From assembly GCF_040655075.1 (NCBI RefSeq), contig NZ_JBFAJC010000013.1, positions 62,001 to 126,000 of the forward strand: a stretch of DNA of 64,000 bases. Direction: 5' to 3'. Of the stretch, positions 8,579 to 16,788 are shown piece by piece (within the stretch, counting starts at the first letter, position 1; every line of letters starts with the position of its first letter). The notes beneath the pieces are model-generated. The model saw nothing but the letters and a program-made list of their open reading frames with translations. It was not told the origin of the DNA and made no database searches. Source of the DNA: Actinoallomurus sp040655075. Lineage in GTDB: Bacteria; Actinomycetota; Actinomycetes; Streptosporangiales; Streptosporangiaceae. A program made the translations under genes and the position numbers.

Positions 8579-9474
8579 GCGAGATCGCCGGGACGGCGGC
8601 CACCCCGTGGGGACGCTGGTGGTACGCCCCCATGCCGACGGCTCGCATCGCCGTGATGCGGGCGATCGTCTACCTGTTCGTGCCGATCGACGTGCTGTTC
8701 CTCACCAACAGCGCCGTCGTCCACGCGTACCTGCCCGCGGACCTCTACCGGCCGGTCCTCATGGCCAGGCTGCTGCACATTCCGGCGCCGGTGCCGTGGG
8801 CCATGGAGACGCTGCGTGTCGTCCTCATCGTCGGCAGCCTGATCGCGGCCACCGGCCGCCTTCGGCGGCTCGCCGGGGGCGTCGTCGCCGTGGGCTACCT
8901 GCCCTGGGTGCTGATCAGCATGTCCTACGGCAAGGTCGACCACGATCATCTCGCTCTGGTGGTGGCACTCATCGTCCTGCCCACGGCCGGCCGGGCGCGG
9001 TTCCGCGACCCCGACGGGTCCGAGGCCGCCGGATGGACGATCCAGTCGATCCGGATCGCGGTCGTCTCGGCGTACTTCCTGTCCGCGTGGGCCAAGATGC
9101 GATGGGGCGGCTGGGGCTGGGCCAACGGCGAGACCCTCGAATGGGCGCTGGTCCGGCGCGGCACGCTGATCGGCCGGGACATCGCCGACCAGCGGTGGCT
9201 GCTGCACGCGAGCCAGTGGGTGACGCTGGTCGCCGAGACCGCCTCGCCGCTGCTGCTGTTCACGCGAGGCCGGCTGCAACTGGCCGGGATCGTGTTCTTC
9301 CTGGGGTTCCACCTGACGACCGAGATCCTGATGTCGATCCACTTCATGCCCCAGGTGATCTGCCTCGTGGCGGCGTTCACGCCGTGGGAACGACTGATCG
9401 AATCGGCGCGGAGCCGTAAGGTGTCCGCTGAGCCGGCCGCACCGGCCGCCCCCTCAACCGATTCGGCGACCTGA
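8575..9474 (+). CDS. HTTM-like multi-pass membrane protein (copy 1)
   Basis: A 299-residue polytopic protein resembling the HTTM domain (the membrane domain related to vitamin K-dependent gamma-carboxylase). Six to eight hydrophobic segments are visible. Conserved between the two copies here are PxxxARIAVxR near the start, GKVDHD followed by LVVALIVLPT, FLSAWAKMRWGGWGW, RGTLI, and ASPLLLF. The GTG at 8575 overlaps the stop of the preceding gene by four bases, the same arrangement as in copy 2. The HTTM family is often next to or fused with DCC proteins, and one lies at 10886. Reaction unknown; carboxylase-like chemistry is only a family-level possibility. Confidence 0.72.
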   Translation: MSEIAGTAATPWGRWWYAPMPTARIAVMRAIVYLFVPIDVLFLTNSAVVHAYLPADLYRPVLMARLLHIPAPVPWAMETLRVVLIVGSLIAATGRLRRLAGGVVAVGYLPWVLISMSYGKVDHDHLALVVALIVLPTAGRARFRDPDGSEAAGWTIQSIRIAVVSAYFLSAWAKMRWGGWGWANGETLEWALVRRGTLIGRDIADQRWLLHASQWVTLVAETASPLLLFTRGRLQLAGIVFFLGFHLTTEILMSIHFMPQVICLVAAFTPWERLIESARSRKVSAEPAAPAAPSTDSAT

Positions 9475-9477
9475 CCC

Positions 9478-9951
9478 ATGAACACACCCCCGGACCCGCC
9501 GGTCGCATGGCACGAACGCCTGCGCCCCGGCTCACGCGCCGCCCGCCTCCTGGTCACCGCGGCCGCCGTGACGCTGCTGCTGACCGGCACCGCGTTCGGC
9601 GACGATGACGCCTTCCCCTTCGGGCCGTTCCGGATGTACTCGACGAGCACCCCCATCAACGGCGACGTCCACGTCCTCGCACTCGCCGCCCGGCTGCCGG
9701 ACGGCACGTGGAAACCGGCGACGCTGGACGCCCCGGTCGTCGGCATCACCCGCGCCGAGGCCGAGGGGCAGGCGCCGAGGTTCCAGGCCCATCCGGAGCT
9801 GCTGAAGCAGTTGCTCGATGCGCACGACCGCCTGCGGCCCCGCGAACCGCGCTGGACCGGCGTCCGGCTGATCCAGCAGTACTACATGCTCCGGCACCGC
9901 CTGTACGTCGGCAAGCGGGAGGTCACGATCGCCGAATGGACCCGCTCATGA
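9478..9951 (+). CDS. Small single-anchor protein of the duplicated module (copy 2)
   Basis: A 157-residue paralogue of the protein at 8126-8578, with an N-terminal hydrophobic stretch (about residues 22-40, AARLLVTAAAVTLLLTGTAFG) and an exported remainder. Conserved features are the acidic turn DDDAFPFGP, the block AEAEGQAPRF, and a C-terminal beta-like tail. It starts three bases after the stop of copy 1 of the membrane protein and its own stop overlaps the ATG of copy 2 of the membrane protein. Thus the order small-big-small-big is one operon formed by duplication of a two-gene unit. No known function. Confidence 0.72.
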   Translation: MNTPPDPPVAWHERLRPGSRAARLLVTAAAVTLLLTGTAFGDDDAFPFGPFRMYSTSTPINGDVHVLALAARLPDGTWKPATLDAPVVGITRAEAEGQAPRFQAHPELLKQLLDAHDRLRPREPRWTGVRLIQQYYMLRHRLYVGKREVTIAEWTRS

Positions 9952-10853
9952 CCGTCCGGCAGGGCGCCGGCAAGGTGGCGGCGAACGCCTTCCTGCGCTG
10001 GTGGTTCAGTCCCGTCCCGAAGGCCCGTATCGCGGTCTTCCGCACGGCGGCCTACCTGTTCATCCCGCTCGACGTGCTCGTTCTGCGCCCGGTCAGCAGC
10101 GCGCACGCCTCGGCCACGTCGCTGTACCAGCCGCTGATCGTGGGCAGGCTGCTGCACCTGCCGCACCCGACGGCGGCGCTCATCGAGGTGCTCCGGTGGG
10201 CGCTGCTGATCCTGTCGGTGGCGGCGGCGACCGGCCGGCTGCCCCGGCTGCTCGGCACGACCGTGGCGCTGCTGTACTTCGAGTGGATCATCATCGCCTT
10301 CTCCTTCGGGAAGGTGGACCACGACCGGTTCGCCTATCTGGTCGCGCTCGCGGTGCTGCCCACGGTCGGCAAGGCCGCGTTCCGGGACCGCACGCCGTCG
10401 GAGGCGGCAGGCTGGGCGATGCGCTGCGTGCAGATCGGGGTGGTGGTCACCTACTTCCTCGCCGCGTGGGCCAAGGTACGGTTCGGCGGCTGGGGGTGGG
10501 TGAACAGCGCGACGCTCGTCCGCGCCGTGCTGCGGCGCGGGACGTTCATCGCCGATCCGCTCCTGCACCACGCCGAGCTGCTGCACTGGGCGCAGTGGGG
10601 CATCATGGCGTTCGAGTTCGCCTCACCGGTGATCCTCTTCGTCAGGCCCCGGTATCAGTACCCGATGGTCGTGGGCTTCGTGCTGTTCCACCTGTCGGTG
10701 CTCGCCACCATCACGATCATGTTCTGGCCGCACGTACTCTGCCTGATCTTCTGCTTCCTGCCCACCGAGCGACTGGTGCGCGGCGGTGGACACGACGCGG
10801 AGCCCGACGGGCGGACGCCGTCGCCCGACGCCGCCGCCGTCTCATCCGGCTAG
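9948..10853 (+). CDS. HTTM-like multi-pass membrane protein (copy 2)
   Basis: A 301-residue polytopic protein, paralogous to 8575-9474. The ATG at 9948 overlaps the previous stop (ATGA); an in-frame ATG at 9936 inside the previous gene is less likely. Shared signatures are PKARIAVFRTAAYLFIPLDV, GKVDHDRFAYLVALAVLPT, FLAAWAKVRFGGWGWVNS, RRGTFI and FASPVILF. The His-containing loop GKVDHD and the Trp/Gly-rich WGGWGW-type turn are the best candidates for functional residues. It is convergent with the DCC protein gene, with only 32 bases between. Confidence 0.72.
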   Translation: MTVRQGAGKVAANAFLRWWFSPVPKARIAVFRTAAYLFIPLDVLVLRPVSSAHASATSLYQPLIVGRLLHLPHPTAALIEVLRWALLILSVAAATGRLPRLLGTTVALLYFEWIIIAFSFGKVDHDRFAYLVALAVLPTVGKAAFRDRTPSEAAGWAMRCVQIGVVVTYFLAAWAKVRFGGWGWVNSATLVRAVLRRGTFIADPLLHHAELLHWAQWGIMAFEFASPVILFVRPRYQYPMVVGFVLFHLSVLATITIMFWPHVLCLIFCFLPTERLVRGGGHDAEPDGRTPSPDAAAVSSG

Positions 10854-10885
10854 GCCCGCGCACGGGGGGTGCTCCGCGGCCGGGA

Positions 10886-11302
10886 TCAGCCGGACGCGGC
10901 CTGCGCGCCGGGCCGCTCGGCCGCGGGCAACGCGCAGGCCGGGGTGCCGCCGGGCAGCCGGTGCCGGTTGTTGGCGATGAGGCGGTACATCCCGTGCGCG
11001 ATCCACCGGAACGGCGGGACCCTCGTGATGAGGCCCAGCGGCCGCCAGAACCCGCCGGCGTCGATCAGCAGCTTGGCCACCGCCTGCGCCCCGCCGTAGA
11101 CCCGCCCGTCCTCGACCCACAGCAGTTCGTATTCCGCGCGTTCGGCGGTGGTGCCGAGCGCCGCCAGGTCCGCGAACTGGAACTCGACCACCTCGGCGTC
11201 CGTGGGGACCCACGGCCGGCCCTCGGCCTTGTCCCCTATGAGCCGTACGGCCTTCGTGCAGATCCCGCAGTCCCCGTCGTACACCAGAGTCGGTCGCTTC
11301 AT
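10886..11302 (-). CDS. DCC-family (DUF393) thiol-disulfide oxidoreductase-like protein
   Basis: A 138-residue protein of the DCC/DUF393 family, named after the DxxCxxC signature: here LVYDGDCGICTKAVRLI at residues 5-21, placing a CxxC pair in a thioredoxin-like first turn. GGAQAVAKLL and WRPLGLITRVPPFRWIAHGMYRLIANNR are typical later parts. The ATG at 11302 has GGAGG eight bases upstream and starts directly at the conserved motif; an upstream in-frame ATG has no such site. The family often accompanies HTTM membrane proteins, as it does here (two copies on the opposite strand). A redox role is inferred from the CxxC only. Confidence 0.85.
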   Translation of the reverse strand: MKRPTLVYDGDCGICTKAVRLIGDKAEGRPWVPTDAEVVEFQFADLAALGTTAERAEYELLWVEDGRVYGGAQAVAKLLIDAGGFWRPLGLITRVPPFRWIAHGMYRLIANNRHRLPGGTPACALPAAERPGAQAASG

Positions 11303-11380
11303 GATCCCATCCTCCCGCATGGCACAACCACGCCCGCGCCCGCGCGCTTCCCGTATGCGGCGAAGATCACGTGCGAACCG

Positions 11381-12595
11381 TCACCAGGCGAGGTCGTAGG
11401 TGTCCTCGCCCCTGCGGGGAACGGGGATCGCGTGGAAGCGCCCGTCGTCGATACGCCCGTATCCGCCCAGGTCAGGTGACGCGTCGGCGAGGCTCGCGTC
11501 GTGGTAGAGCAGGTGACGCCCTGAGTCGTCGCTTCGCAGGGCGACGCCGGGGCCCAGGCCGGGCACGGCGGAGATCGCCTCGCTGTCGGACCCCTCCCGG
11601 TGCAGCATCCGCAGCACGCGCCCGTCGGCGAGGGAGACCTGACAGACCGCCAGCGCACCGCCCACCCGGGAGTACTCCGCCACCACGGCCACTCGTGTCC
11701 CGTCTCCGTTGATCACGGCCGCCCAGAGGTTCGTGAGCTCCCGAGACTGGCGCAGCAGGACCTTGCCGGCGCTCAGGTCCGTGGGCCGCTTCGATCCGAT
11801 GTTCAGGAGCCGGACGACGCCGTTCTTCGACGGCAGGGCCGGACCGTCCGCCGGTGTGTGGACCGGCTCGCGGAGCAGGAAGGCGACCTGGCGGGCGTCG
11901 GACGTCCACGAGAGGCTGGAGACGATGCTCTCCCGCGGGTCCGTCCACTCGCGCTGCGCGCCCGTCACCGTGTCGACCACGCCGAGCTTGTAGTATGTCC
12001 GGTCCACGGGACCACCGCAGCGGCGCAGCGCGTACGCGACCTTGGTGCCGTCCGGTGCGGCCGCCAGCCCCCCGGGCGCCCCCTCTTTGCCCGCCGTCGC
12101 ACCATGGATGCGCGCGCCGAGCGCGGAGAAGGCCGTGATCCTCCCCTTGCCGGACACCTTCATGCGGTAGATCCGAAGGGTGTCGCAGGCCGTCCGGTGG
12201 GCCGGCGCCGCCATGACGAAGAACATCCCGTCCGCGGCGGCGGCGACGTACTGGAAGGCCAGACCGTGTGACGCGGCTCTCGTGTCGTACACCCGGCCGG
12301 TCTTCGGGTCGCGGACCTCCACCCGGGACTCGCCCGCCGAAGACGTTCCGAATCCCGTCGTCGCCACGACGAACGCCGGGGCTCCCCCCCTGGTCGGCGG
12401 CCCCGAAGGCGGGGGCCCGCCGACCAACGCCGTCAGGGTGACCGAGACGGCCACCGCGGCCGCGGCGATCATCGGCAGCAGCCAGCGCACTCGCCTGCCG
12501 CGCGCAGGAAGGGTCAGCGGGCGCACCGACTCGGGCCGTACCGTGCGGGCCCCTTGGGCGAACGCGTCCCGGAGACGCCGTTCGGTCCCGGTCAT
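11381..12595 (-). CDS. Membrane-anchored beta-propeller-like partner of a SigE-type sigma factor (copy 1)
   Basis: A 404-residue protein with a cytosolic N-terminus of about 35 residues (TERRLRDAFAQGARTVRPESV), one membrane segment (about 37-60, MIAAAAVAVSVTLTALVGG) and a large external part with repeated TolB/WD40-like strands (GGLAAAPDGTKVAYALRR, SLSWTSDARQVAFLL). It is translated from an ATG overlapping the sigma factor stop by four bases, so the two act together. The short cytosolic arm could hold the sigma factor as an anti-sigma while the propeller senses something outside; this is inferred from the layout. It shares the sequence plan and the C-terminal DLAW with the paralogue at 13886-14995. 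Confidence 0.7.
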   Translation of the reverse strand: MTGTERRLRDAFAQGARTVRPESVRPLTLPARGRRVRWLLPMIAAAAVAVSVTLTALVGGPPPSGPPTRGGAPAFVVATTGFGTSSAGESRVEVRDPKTGRVYDTRAASHGLAFQYVAAAADGMFFVMAAPAHRTACDTLRIYRMKVSGKGRITAFSALGARIHGATAGKEGAPGGLAAAPDGTKVAYALRRCGGPVDRTYYKLGVVDTVTGAQREWTDPRESIVSSLSWTSDARQVAFLLREPVHTPADGPALPSKNGVVRLLNIGSKRPTDLSAGKVLLRQSRELTNLWAAVINGDGTRVAVVAEYSRVGGALAVCQVSLADGRVLRMLHREGSDSEAISAVPGLGPGVALRSDDSGRHLLYHDASLADASPDLGGYGRIDDGRFHAIPVPRRGEDTYDLAW

Positions 12596-13140
12596 GAGTC
12601 CTCACCCAGTCTGCCGGCGAGCGCCGCGAGCGCCCGGGAGGTGGTCGACTTGACGGTGCCGCGGCTGACGCCCATCGCCTCGGCGATCTCGGCCTCGGAC
12701 AGGTCGAGGTAGTAGCGCAGCACCAGAGCCTCGCGCTGTCGTCGCGGCAGCGACCGAAGGGCGAGAAAGACCTCACGGCGGTCCTCGCCGAGGAGCGCCG
12801 CCGATTCCGCGGACCAGATGGGCGGCTCGTACGCGCCGCCGAAGCGCCGCGCGATCGCGCGCCTGCGCAGCACGCCCCGGCAACCATTGATCACCGCGGC
12901 GCGGATGTACGGCAGCGCGTTGCGGGGATCGTGGAGCCGGTCGAACCGGCGGTGCACCGCCGCGAAGGCATCCTGGACGACGTCCTCGGCGGTGGGCTGG
13001 TCACCGACGATGAACAACGCCATCCGGATGAGCTCGAGGTGATGCTCGCGGAAGATCGTGGTCAAGATCACGGCCGAGCCGTGGTCCGCGGCCTCCACGG
13101 TGCCCCCTGAGTCAGTGGCCGGCACGACGTCCTCCGCCAT
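12592..13140 (-). CDS. SigE-family ECF sigma factor (copy 1)
   Basis: RNA polymerase sigma factor of the extracytoplasmic-function SigE family. Region 2 is seen in FREHHLELIRMALFIVGDQPTAEDVVQDAFAAVHRRF-type sequence, and region 4 in RQREALVLRYYLDLSEAEIAEAMGVSRGTVKSTTSRALAAL (given here only as landmarks). The ATG at 13140 gives 182 residues; a longer frame to 13212 and a GTG at 13098 are alternatives because no site has a clear ribosome binding sequence. The gene is coupled to the membrane partner and divergent from a paralogous pair, so both may share the control region between them. Confidence 0.85.
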   Translation of the reverse strand: MAEDVVPATDSGGTVEAADHGSAVILTTIFREHHLELIRMALFIVGDQPTAEDVVQDAFAAVHRRFDRLHDPRNALPYIRAAVINGCRGVLRRRAIARRFGGAYEPPIWSAESAALLGEDRREVFLALRSLPRRQREALVLRYYLDLSEAEIAEAMGVSRGTVKSTTSRALAALAGRLGEDS

Positions 13141-13340
13141 GCCGCCGGAACCGCCGGGCGGCGCGTACCAGGCCGGCGAGACGCCGCACTCCTCCGCGAT
13201 CTTTGATCCCATATCTTTTACATGTCATGGGCGCCGTTTTGGTTGCCCACCACCCGAGAACTTATCCGGTACCGGGGGCCTCAGGGACCATCGGACGGGC
13301 CGACGAGGCAACCGATCGGCCGCTCGCGCATTCAAAGAAC
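13141..13340. promoter_or_regulatory. Control region between two divergent sigma/membrane-protein pairs
   Basis: About 200 bases between two divergent paralogous modules. The part around 13205-13225 (ATCCCATATCTTTTACATG) is AT-rich for this DNA and is the likeliest promoter site. Both start codons are uncertain, so the true boundaries may differ. No clear inverted repeat was seen. Confidence 0.4.
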
Positions 13341-13889
13341 GTGGAAACCAACATCGTGAGCGTCCTGACCGGCCGGTCGGCCGACCCTCCGGACCCCGCC
13401 CATCCGCCGGCGGACCTCACCACGCTCTTCCGGGAACACCACGCGGGGTTGGTGCGTCTCGCCCTGCTCATGGTCGGCGACCAGCCCACGGCCGAGGACG
13501 TCGTCCAGGACGCCTTCGCGGCCCTGCACCGCCGGTTGCCCCGGCTCGGCGCGGACGTCCGTCTCCTGCCCTATGTCCGCGCGTCCGTGCTGAACGGCTG
13601 CCGGATGGTGCTCCGGCGGCGGAAACTGGCGAGCCGGTTCCGCCCCGAGCCGGAACCCGCGGTCTGGTCCGCGGAGGCCGCCGTACTGCTCAGCGAGGAC
13701 CGGCGTGAGGTGTTCGCCGCGCTGCGCACACTGCCGCGCCGCCAGCGGGAGGCCCTCGCGCTGCGCTACTTCCTCGACCTGAGCGAGGCCGAGACCGCCG
13801 AGGTGATGGGCGTCAGCCGCGGCACCGTCAAGTCGACCACCTCGCGGGCGCTCACCGCGCTCGCCGGGAAACTCGGAGGCACCCCATGA
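13341..13889 (+). CDS. SigE-family ECF sigma factor (copy 2)
   Basis: Second SigE-type sigma factor, clearly paralogous to the one at 12592-13140. Region 2 carries TTLFREHHAGLVRLALLMVG followed by the identical phrase DQPTAEDVVQDAFAAL; region 4 carries LPRRQREALALRYFLDLS and MGVSRGTVKSTTSRAL, again almost identical. The GTG at 13341 gives 182 residues, the same length as copy 1; GTG 13356 is an alternative and neither has a good ribosome binding site. The stop overlaps the next ATG (ATGA), coupling it to its membrane partner. Confidence 0.83.
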   Translation: METNIVSVLTGRSADPPDPAHPPADLTTLFREHHAGLVRLALLMVGDQPTAEDVVQDAFAALHRRLPRLGADVRLLPYVRASVLNGCRMVLRRRKLASRFRPEPEPAVWSAEAAVLLSEDRREVFAALRTLPRRQREALALRYFLDLSEAETAEVMGVSRGTVKSTTSRALTALAGKLGGTP

Positions 13890-14995
13890 CGGAGATCGAG
13901 AACCGACTCGTCGACGCGTACGAGGCCGCGACGAGCACCGTCCGGCCCGAGGCCCTCCGCGCGCTCACCGCTCCCCCGGCCCGGCGCCGGAGGCGGACCT
14001 GGGCGGCCCCGCTGGCCGTGGCCGCCGCCCTCATCCTCATCAGCGTCGGTGTGGTCGCCCTCACCGGGGGAACGGACTCTTCTCGCCCGGACCCGGCATT
14101 GATCGCCCAAGGACCCAAGTACCTCGTCGCCGTGCGGGAAGGCGGACGCGCCGAGATCGTCGACGCCGCGACCGGCCGGAAGACCGCGGACATCCCCACG
14201 GTCGACGGGAAGAAGTACGTGGCGGTCGCCGCCGGTCGGGACGAGGAGAGCTTCTTCCTCGGCGCCGACACGACGGAGGAGGAGGGCTGCGCCGGGCAGG
14301 TCTACCGCGTCTCCGTGCGGGCGAACGGGACGACGACGTCACCAGTCCTGGTCCCCGGAGGACCGTACCGGGGAGTCCGCGAACTCGCCGTGAGCCCGCA
14401 CGGAACGCGGCTGGCCGTAGCGCAAGAGTGCAACACCTACACCGGCAGCGTGGCCACGCTCACCGTCATCGACCTGAACGCGGGCACGAAGAAAACCTGG
14501 AACAGGGGTTCGGGGGGAGTCGAGAATCCGACGTGGGCGCCGGACGATCGCACGCTCGGCTACCTCGGGAGTCCACCTCGCATTCGGCCGAAGATCACTC
14601 TGCTCGATACCGGGTCAGGGGGCGGCGACGTTTGGAAGGAGCGGCAGGTGCGCAGCCCGGACATCGACCACGGCAAGTTCAAGGACGGCCAGATCAACGC
14701 GTTCGTCATCGATCCGGACGGCAGGACGATGACGGCGGCCGTCCAGGGCGTCAAGCACGGGCCGGACGACCACGCCGAGTACGTCCTGGCCAAGCTCTCC
14801 GTCGAGACCGGCGAGTTCACCGGCAGCCGTACCCAGGCCCTGCCGACGGACGTCTTCCGGTTCACGACCGACGTGTCCGGCCGGCACGTCCTCGTGCTGA
14901 TCGACGGACGGCCGGGCCGACTCGACGACGGTCGCTTCTCCTGGATCCCCAAGACCAGCTTCGACTGGAGCGATGACCGAGATCTCGCCTGGTAG
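13886..14995 (+). CDS. Membrane-anchored beta-propeller-like partner of a SigE-type sigma factor (copy 2)
   Basis: A 369-residue protein with a cytosolic arm (MTEIENRLVDAYEAATSTV), a membrane segment at about 35-55 (WAAPLAVAAALILISVGVVAL) and an external repeat region with TolB-like strands (ELAVSPHGTRLAVAQE, NPTWAPDDRTLGYLG). It is the counterpart of 11381-12595: same order of parts, same TVRPEALRALT phrase in the arm and the same DLAW end. Four-base overlap with the sigma gene suggests stoichiometric production, as expected for an anti-sigma factor, but neither a zinc-binding anti-sigma motif nor a RsrA-like domain is visible. Confidence 0.7.
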   Translation: MTEIENRLVDAYEAATSTVRPEALRALTAPPARRRRRTWAAPLAVAAALILISVGVVALTGGTDSSRPDPALIAQGPKYLVAVREGGRAEIVDAATGRKTADIPTVDGKKYVAVAAGRDEESFFLGADTTEEEGCAGQVYRVSVRANGTTTSPVLVPGGPYRGVRELAVSPHGTRLAVAQECNTYTGSVATLTVIDLNAGTKKTWNRGSGGVENPTWAPDDRTLGYLGSPPRIRPKITLLDTGSGGGDVWKERQVRSPDIDHGKFKDGQINAFVIDPDGRTMTAAVQGVKHGPDDHAEYVLAKLSVETGEFTGSRTQALPTDVFRFTTDVSGRHVLVLIDGRPGRLDDGRFSWIPKTSFDWSDDRDLAW

Positions 14996-15003
14996 CACCC
15001 GAC

Positions 15004-15045
15004 GTCGCGGCGGGTCGTTCCACGTGGCCGGTGGCCCGCCGCGAC
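15004..15045. terminator. Hairpin between convergent genes
   Basis: GTCGCGGCGGG at 15004-15014 pairs perfectly with 15035-15045. It lies between the end of the sigma-partner gene and the end of the HIT gene and can serve both strands. Confidence 0.7.
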
Positions 15046-15053
15046 CGGGCCGC

Positions 15054-15605
15054 TCAGTCCTGAGGCCAGGCGTCCGCGATGATCTGGCGGGTCTCGCGCA
15101 GGAGCTGGGGCAGCACCTTGGTCTGACCGATGACCGGCATGAAGTTCGTGTCCCCGCCCCAGCGGGGGACGACGTGCTGATGGAGGTGCGCGGCGATGCC
15201 CGCGCCGGCGACCGTGCCGAGGTTCATGCCGACGTTGAACCCGTGGGCGCCGCTCGCCTTGCGCAGCGCGGTGATGGCGCACTGGGTGAGCCGGGCCAGC
15301 TCGGCGGTCTCCGCCTCGTCCAGTTCGGTGTAGTCCGCGACGTGCCGGTAGGGGCACACCATGAGGTGACCGGAGTTGTACGGGTAGAGATTCAGGACGA
15401 CGAAGACGCTCTCCCCGCGCCGGACGATCAGGCCGTCCTCATCGCTCATCTTCGGAATCTCGCAGAACGGGCACCCGTCCTCCGCTCCGGCGCCGGTGGG
15501 CTTGCTCTCACCCTTGATGTAGGCCATCCGGTGAGGCGTCCACAGTCGCTGGAACTGGTCGGGATCCCCGACTCCGTACTGTTCCTCATGGTCGGACTCG
15601 GTCAT
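15054..15605 (-). CDS. HIT-domain nucleotide hydrolase/phosphorylase-like protein
   Basis: A 183-residue histidine-triad protein. The active-site motif HLHQHVVPRW (HxHxHxx) is at about residues 145-154, preceded by FNVGMNLGTVAGAGIAA. Near the N-terminus CPFCEIPKM supplies a CxxC pair of the type that binds zinc in this group, and VVLNLYPYNSGHLMVCPYRH is the usual central strand. Members hydrolyse or phosphorolyse nucleotide conjugates (AP4A-type). The ATG at 15605 starts at the conserved N-terminus. In related actinobacteria this gene lies between thrS and pgsA; here the order is kept but other genes have come between. Confidence 0.9.
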   Translation of the reverse strand: MTESDHEEQYGVGDPDQFQRLWTPHRMAYIKGESKPTGAGAEDGCPFCEIPKMSDEDGLIVRRGESVFVVLNLYPYNSGHLMVCPYRHVADYTELDEAETAELARLTQCAITALRKASGAHGFNVGMNLGTVAGAGIAAHLHQHVVPRWGGDTNFMPVIGQTKVLPQLLRETRQIIADAWPQD

Positions 15606-15696
15606 GCCAGCAGCATAGGGCCGAGTCCCCCGCAGGACCGCGTGCGGGGCTCGAACGAGCGCTCGGTTGCCGAGAGCCGCCATTAGGGTCACCAGG

Positions 15697-16716
15697 ATGA
15701 ATCTTGATGAGGCGGTACGGCTCTGGGACCCGGAGCCTGGGTGGCTGAACACCGCGAGCTACGGCATACCGCCGGGGCCGGCCTTCGAGGCGCTGCAGAG
15801 CGCACTGGCCGAGTGGCGTCGTGGGGCCAACGGCTGGGACAAGTGGGACCGGTCCACCGATCGCGCGCGCGGCGCGTTCGCGCGTCTGGTCGGCGTCGCG
15901 GCCGACGACGTGGCCGTGGGCGCCTCCGCCTCGCAGGTGCTGGCGCCGGTCGCGGCCTCGCTGCCGCCCGGCTCGCGCGTCGTCGTCCCCGACATCGAGC
16001 AGACGTCGAACCTGTTCCCCTGGCTCGTGCACGATCTCGACGTGCGCACGGTACCGCCCGCCGACCTGCCCGGCGCGATCGACGAGCGCACGGACGCGGT
16101 CGCCTTCAGCCTGGTCCAGTCCGCGACGGGTGAGGTCGCCGCCGCGGACGAGGTCGTCGCGGCGGCGCGGGCGCACGGCGCGCTCGTCGTCGCCGACGCC
16201 ACCCAGGCGGTCGGCTGGCTACCGGTCGACGCGACGTCCTTCGACGTCCTCGCCGTCTCCGCGTACAAGTGGCTGATGTGCCCGCGCGGCACCGCCTTCT
16301 GCTACGTGAGCCCGTCCGTGCGCGACCGCATCCGGCCGATCGCCGCCAACTGGTACGCCGGTGACGGCGACGCCTCGTACGGCCCGCCGCTGCGGCTGGC
16401 GAAGGACGCCCGGCGATTCGACATCGCCGCCCCCTGGTTCTCCTATGTCGCGGCCGCCCCCACGCTGGAGCTTCTCCTGGAGATCGGCATCGGTCCGATC
16501 CACGACCATGACGTGCGGCTGGCCAACCGGTTCCGGACCGGCCTCGGCATGCCGCCCGGCGACAGCGCGATCGTGAGCGTCACCCGCCCCGGCGCGGCCG
16601 AGCGGCTCGCGGCGGCCGGCATCCGCGCGTCCGTCCGCAACGGCGCGGCACGCCTCGCCTTCCACCTCTACACGACGGAAGCCGACGTCGACATCGCCGT
16701 CGCGGCGCTGATCTGA
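15697..16716 (+). CDS. Aminotransferase class V-fold PLP-dependent enzyme
   Basis: A 339-residue fold-type I PLP enzyme of the class V group (isopenicillin-N epimerase, cysteine desulfurase and kynureninase relatives). The Schiff-base lysine is in VLAVSAYKWLMCPRGTAF (about residues 195-212), the PLP-pyridine aspartate in VVADATQAVGWLPVD, and the N-terminus LNTASYGIPPGPAFEAL is typical of the epimerase-like branch. The ATG at 15697 is close behind CACCAGG. It is divergent from the HIT gene and has no pathway neighbour, so the substrate is unknown; EgtE-like or desulfurase-like activity is possible but not shown. Confidence 0.85.
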   Translation: MNLDEAVRLWDPEPGWLNTASYGIPPGPAFEALQSALAEWRRGANGWDKWDRSTDRARGAFARLVGVAADDVAVGASASQVLAPVAASLPPGSRVVVPDIEQTSNLFPWLVHDLDVRTVPPADLPGAIDERTDAVAFSLVQSATGEVAAADEVVAAARAHGALVVADATQAVGWLPVDATSFDVLAVSAYKWLMCPRGTAFCYVSPSVRDRIRPIAANWYAGDGDASYGPPLRLAKDARRFDIAAPWFSYVAAAPTLELLLEIGIGPIHDHDVRLANRFRTGLGMPPGDSAIVSVTRPGAAERLAAAGIRASVRNGAARLAFHLYTTEADVDIAVAALI

Positions 16717-16788
16717 AGAATGATCATCTGTCGGCGGACGCTGTTACCCTCCCCGGCAGCTCATTCGATCATGCGGTGGAGGCGGTTC

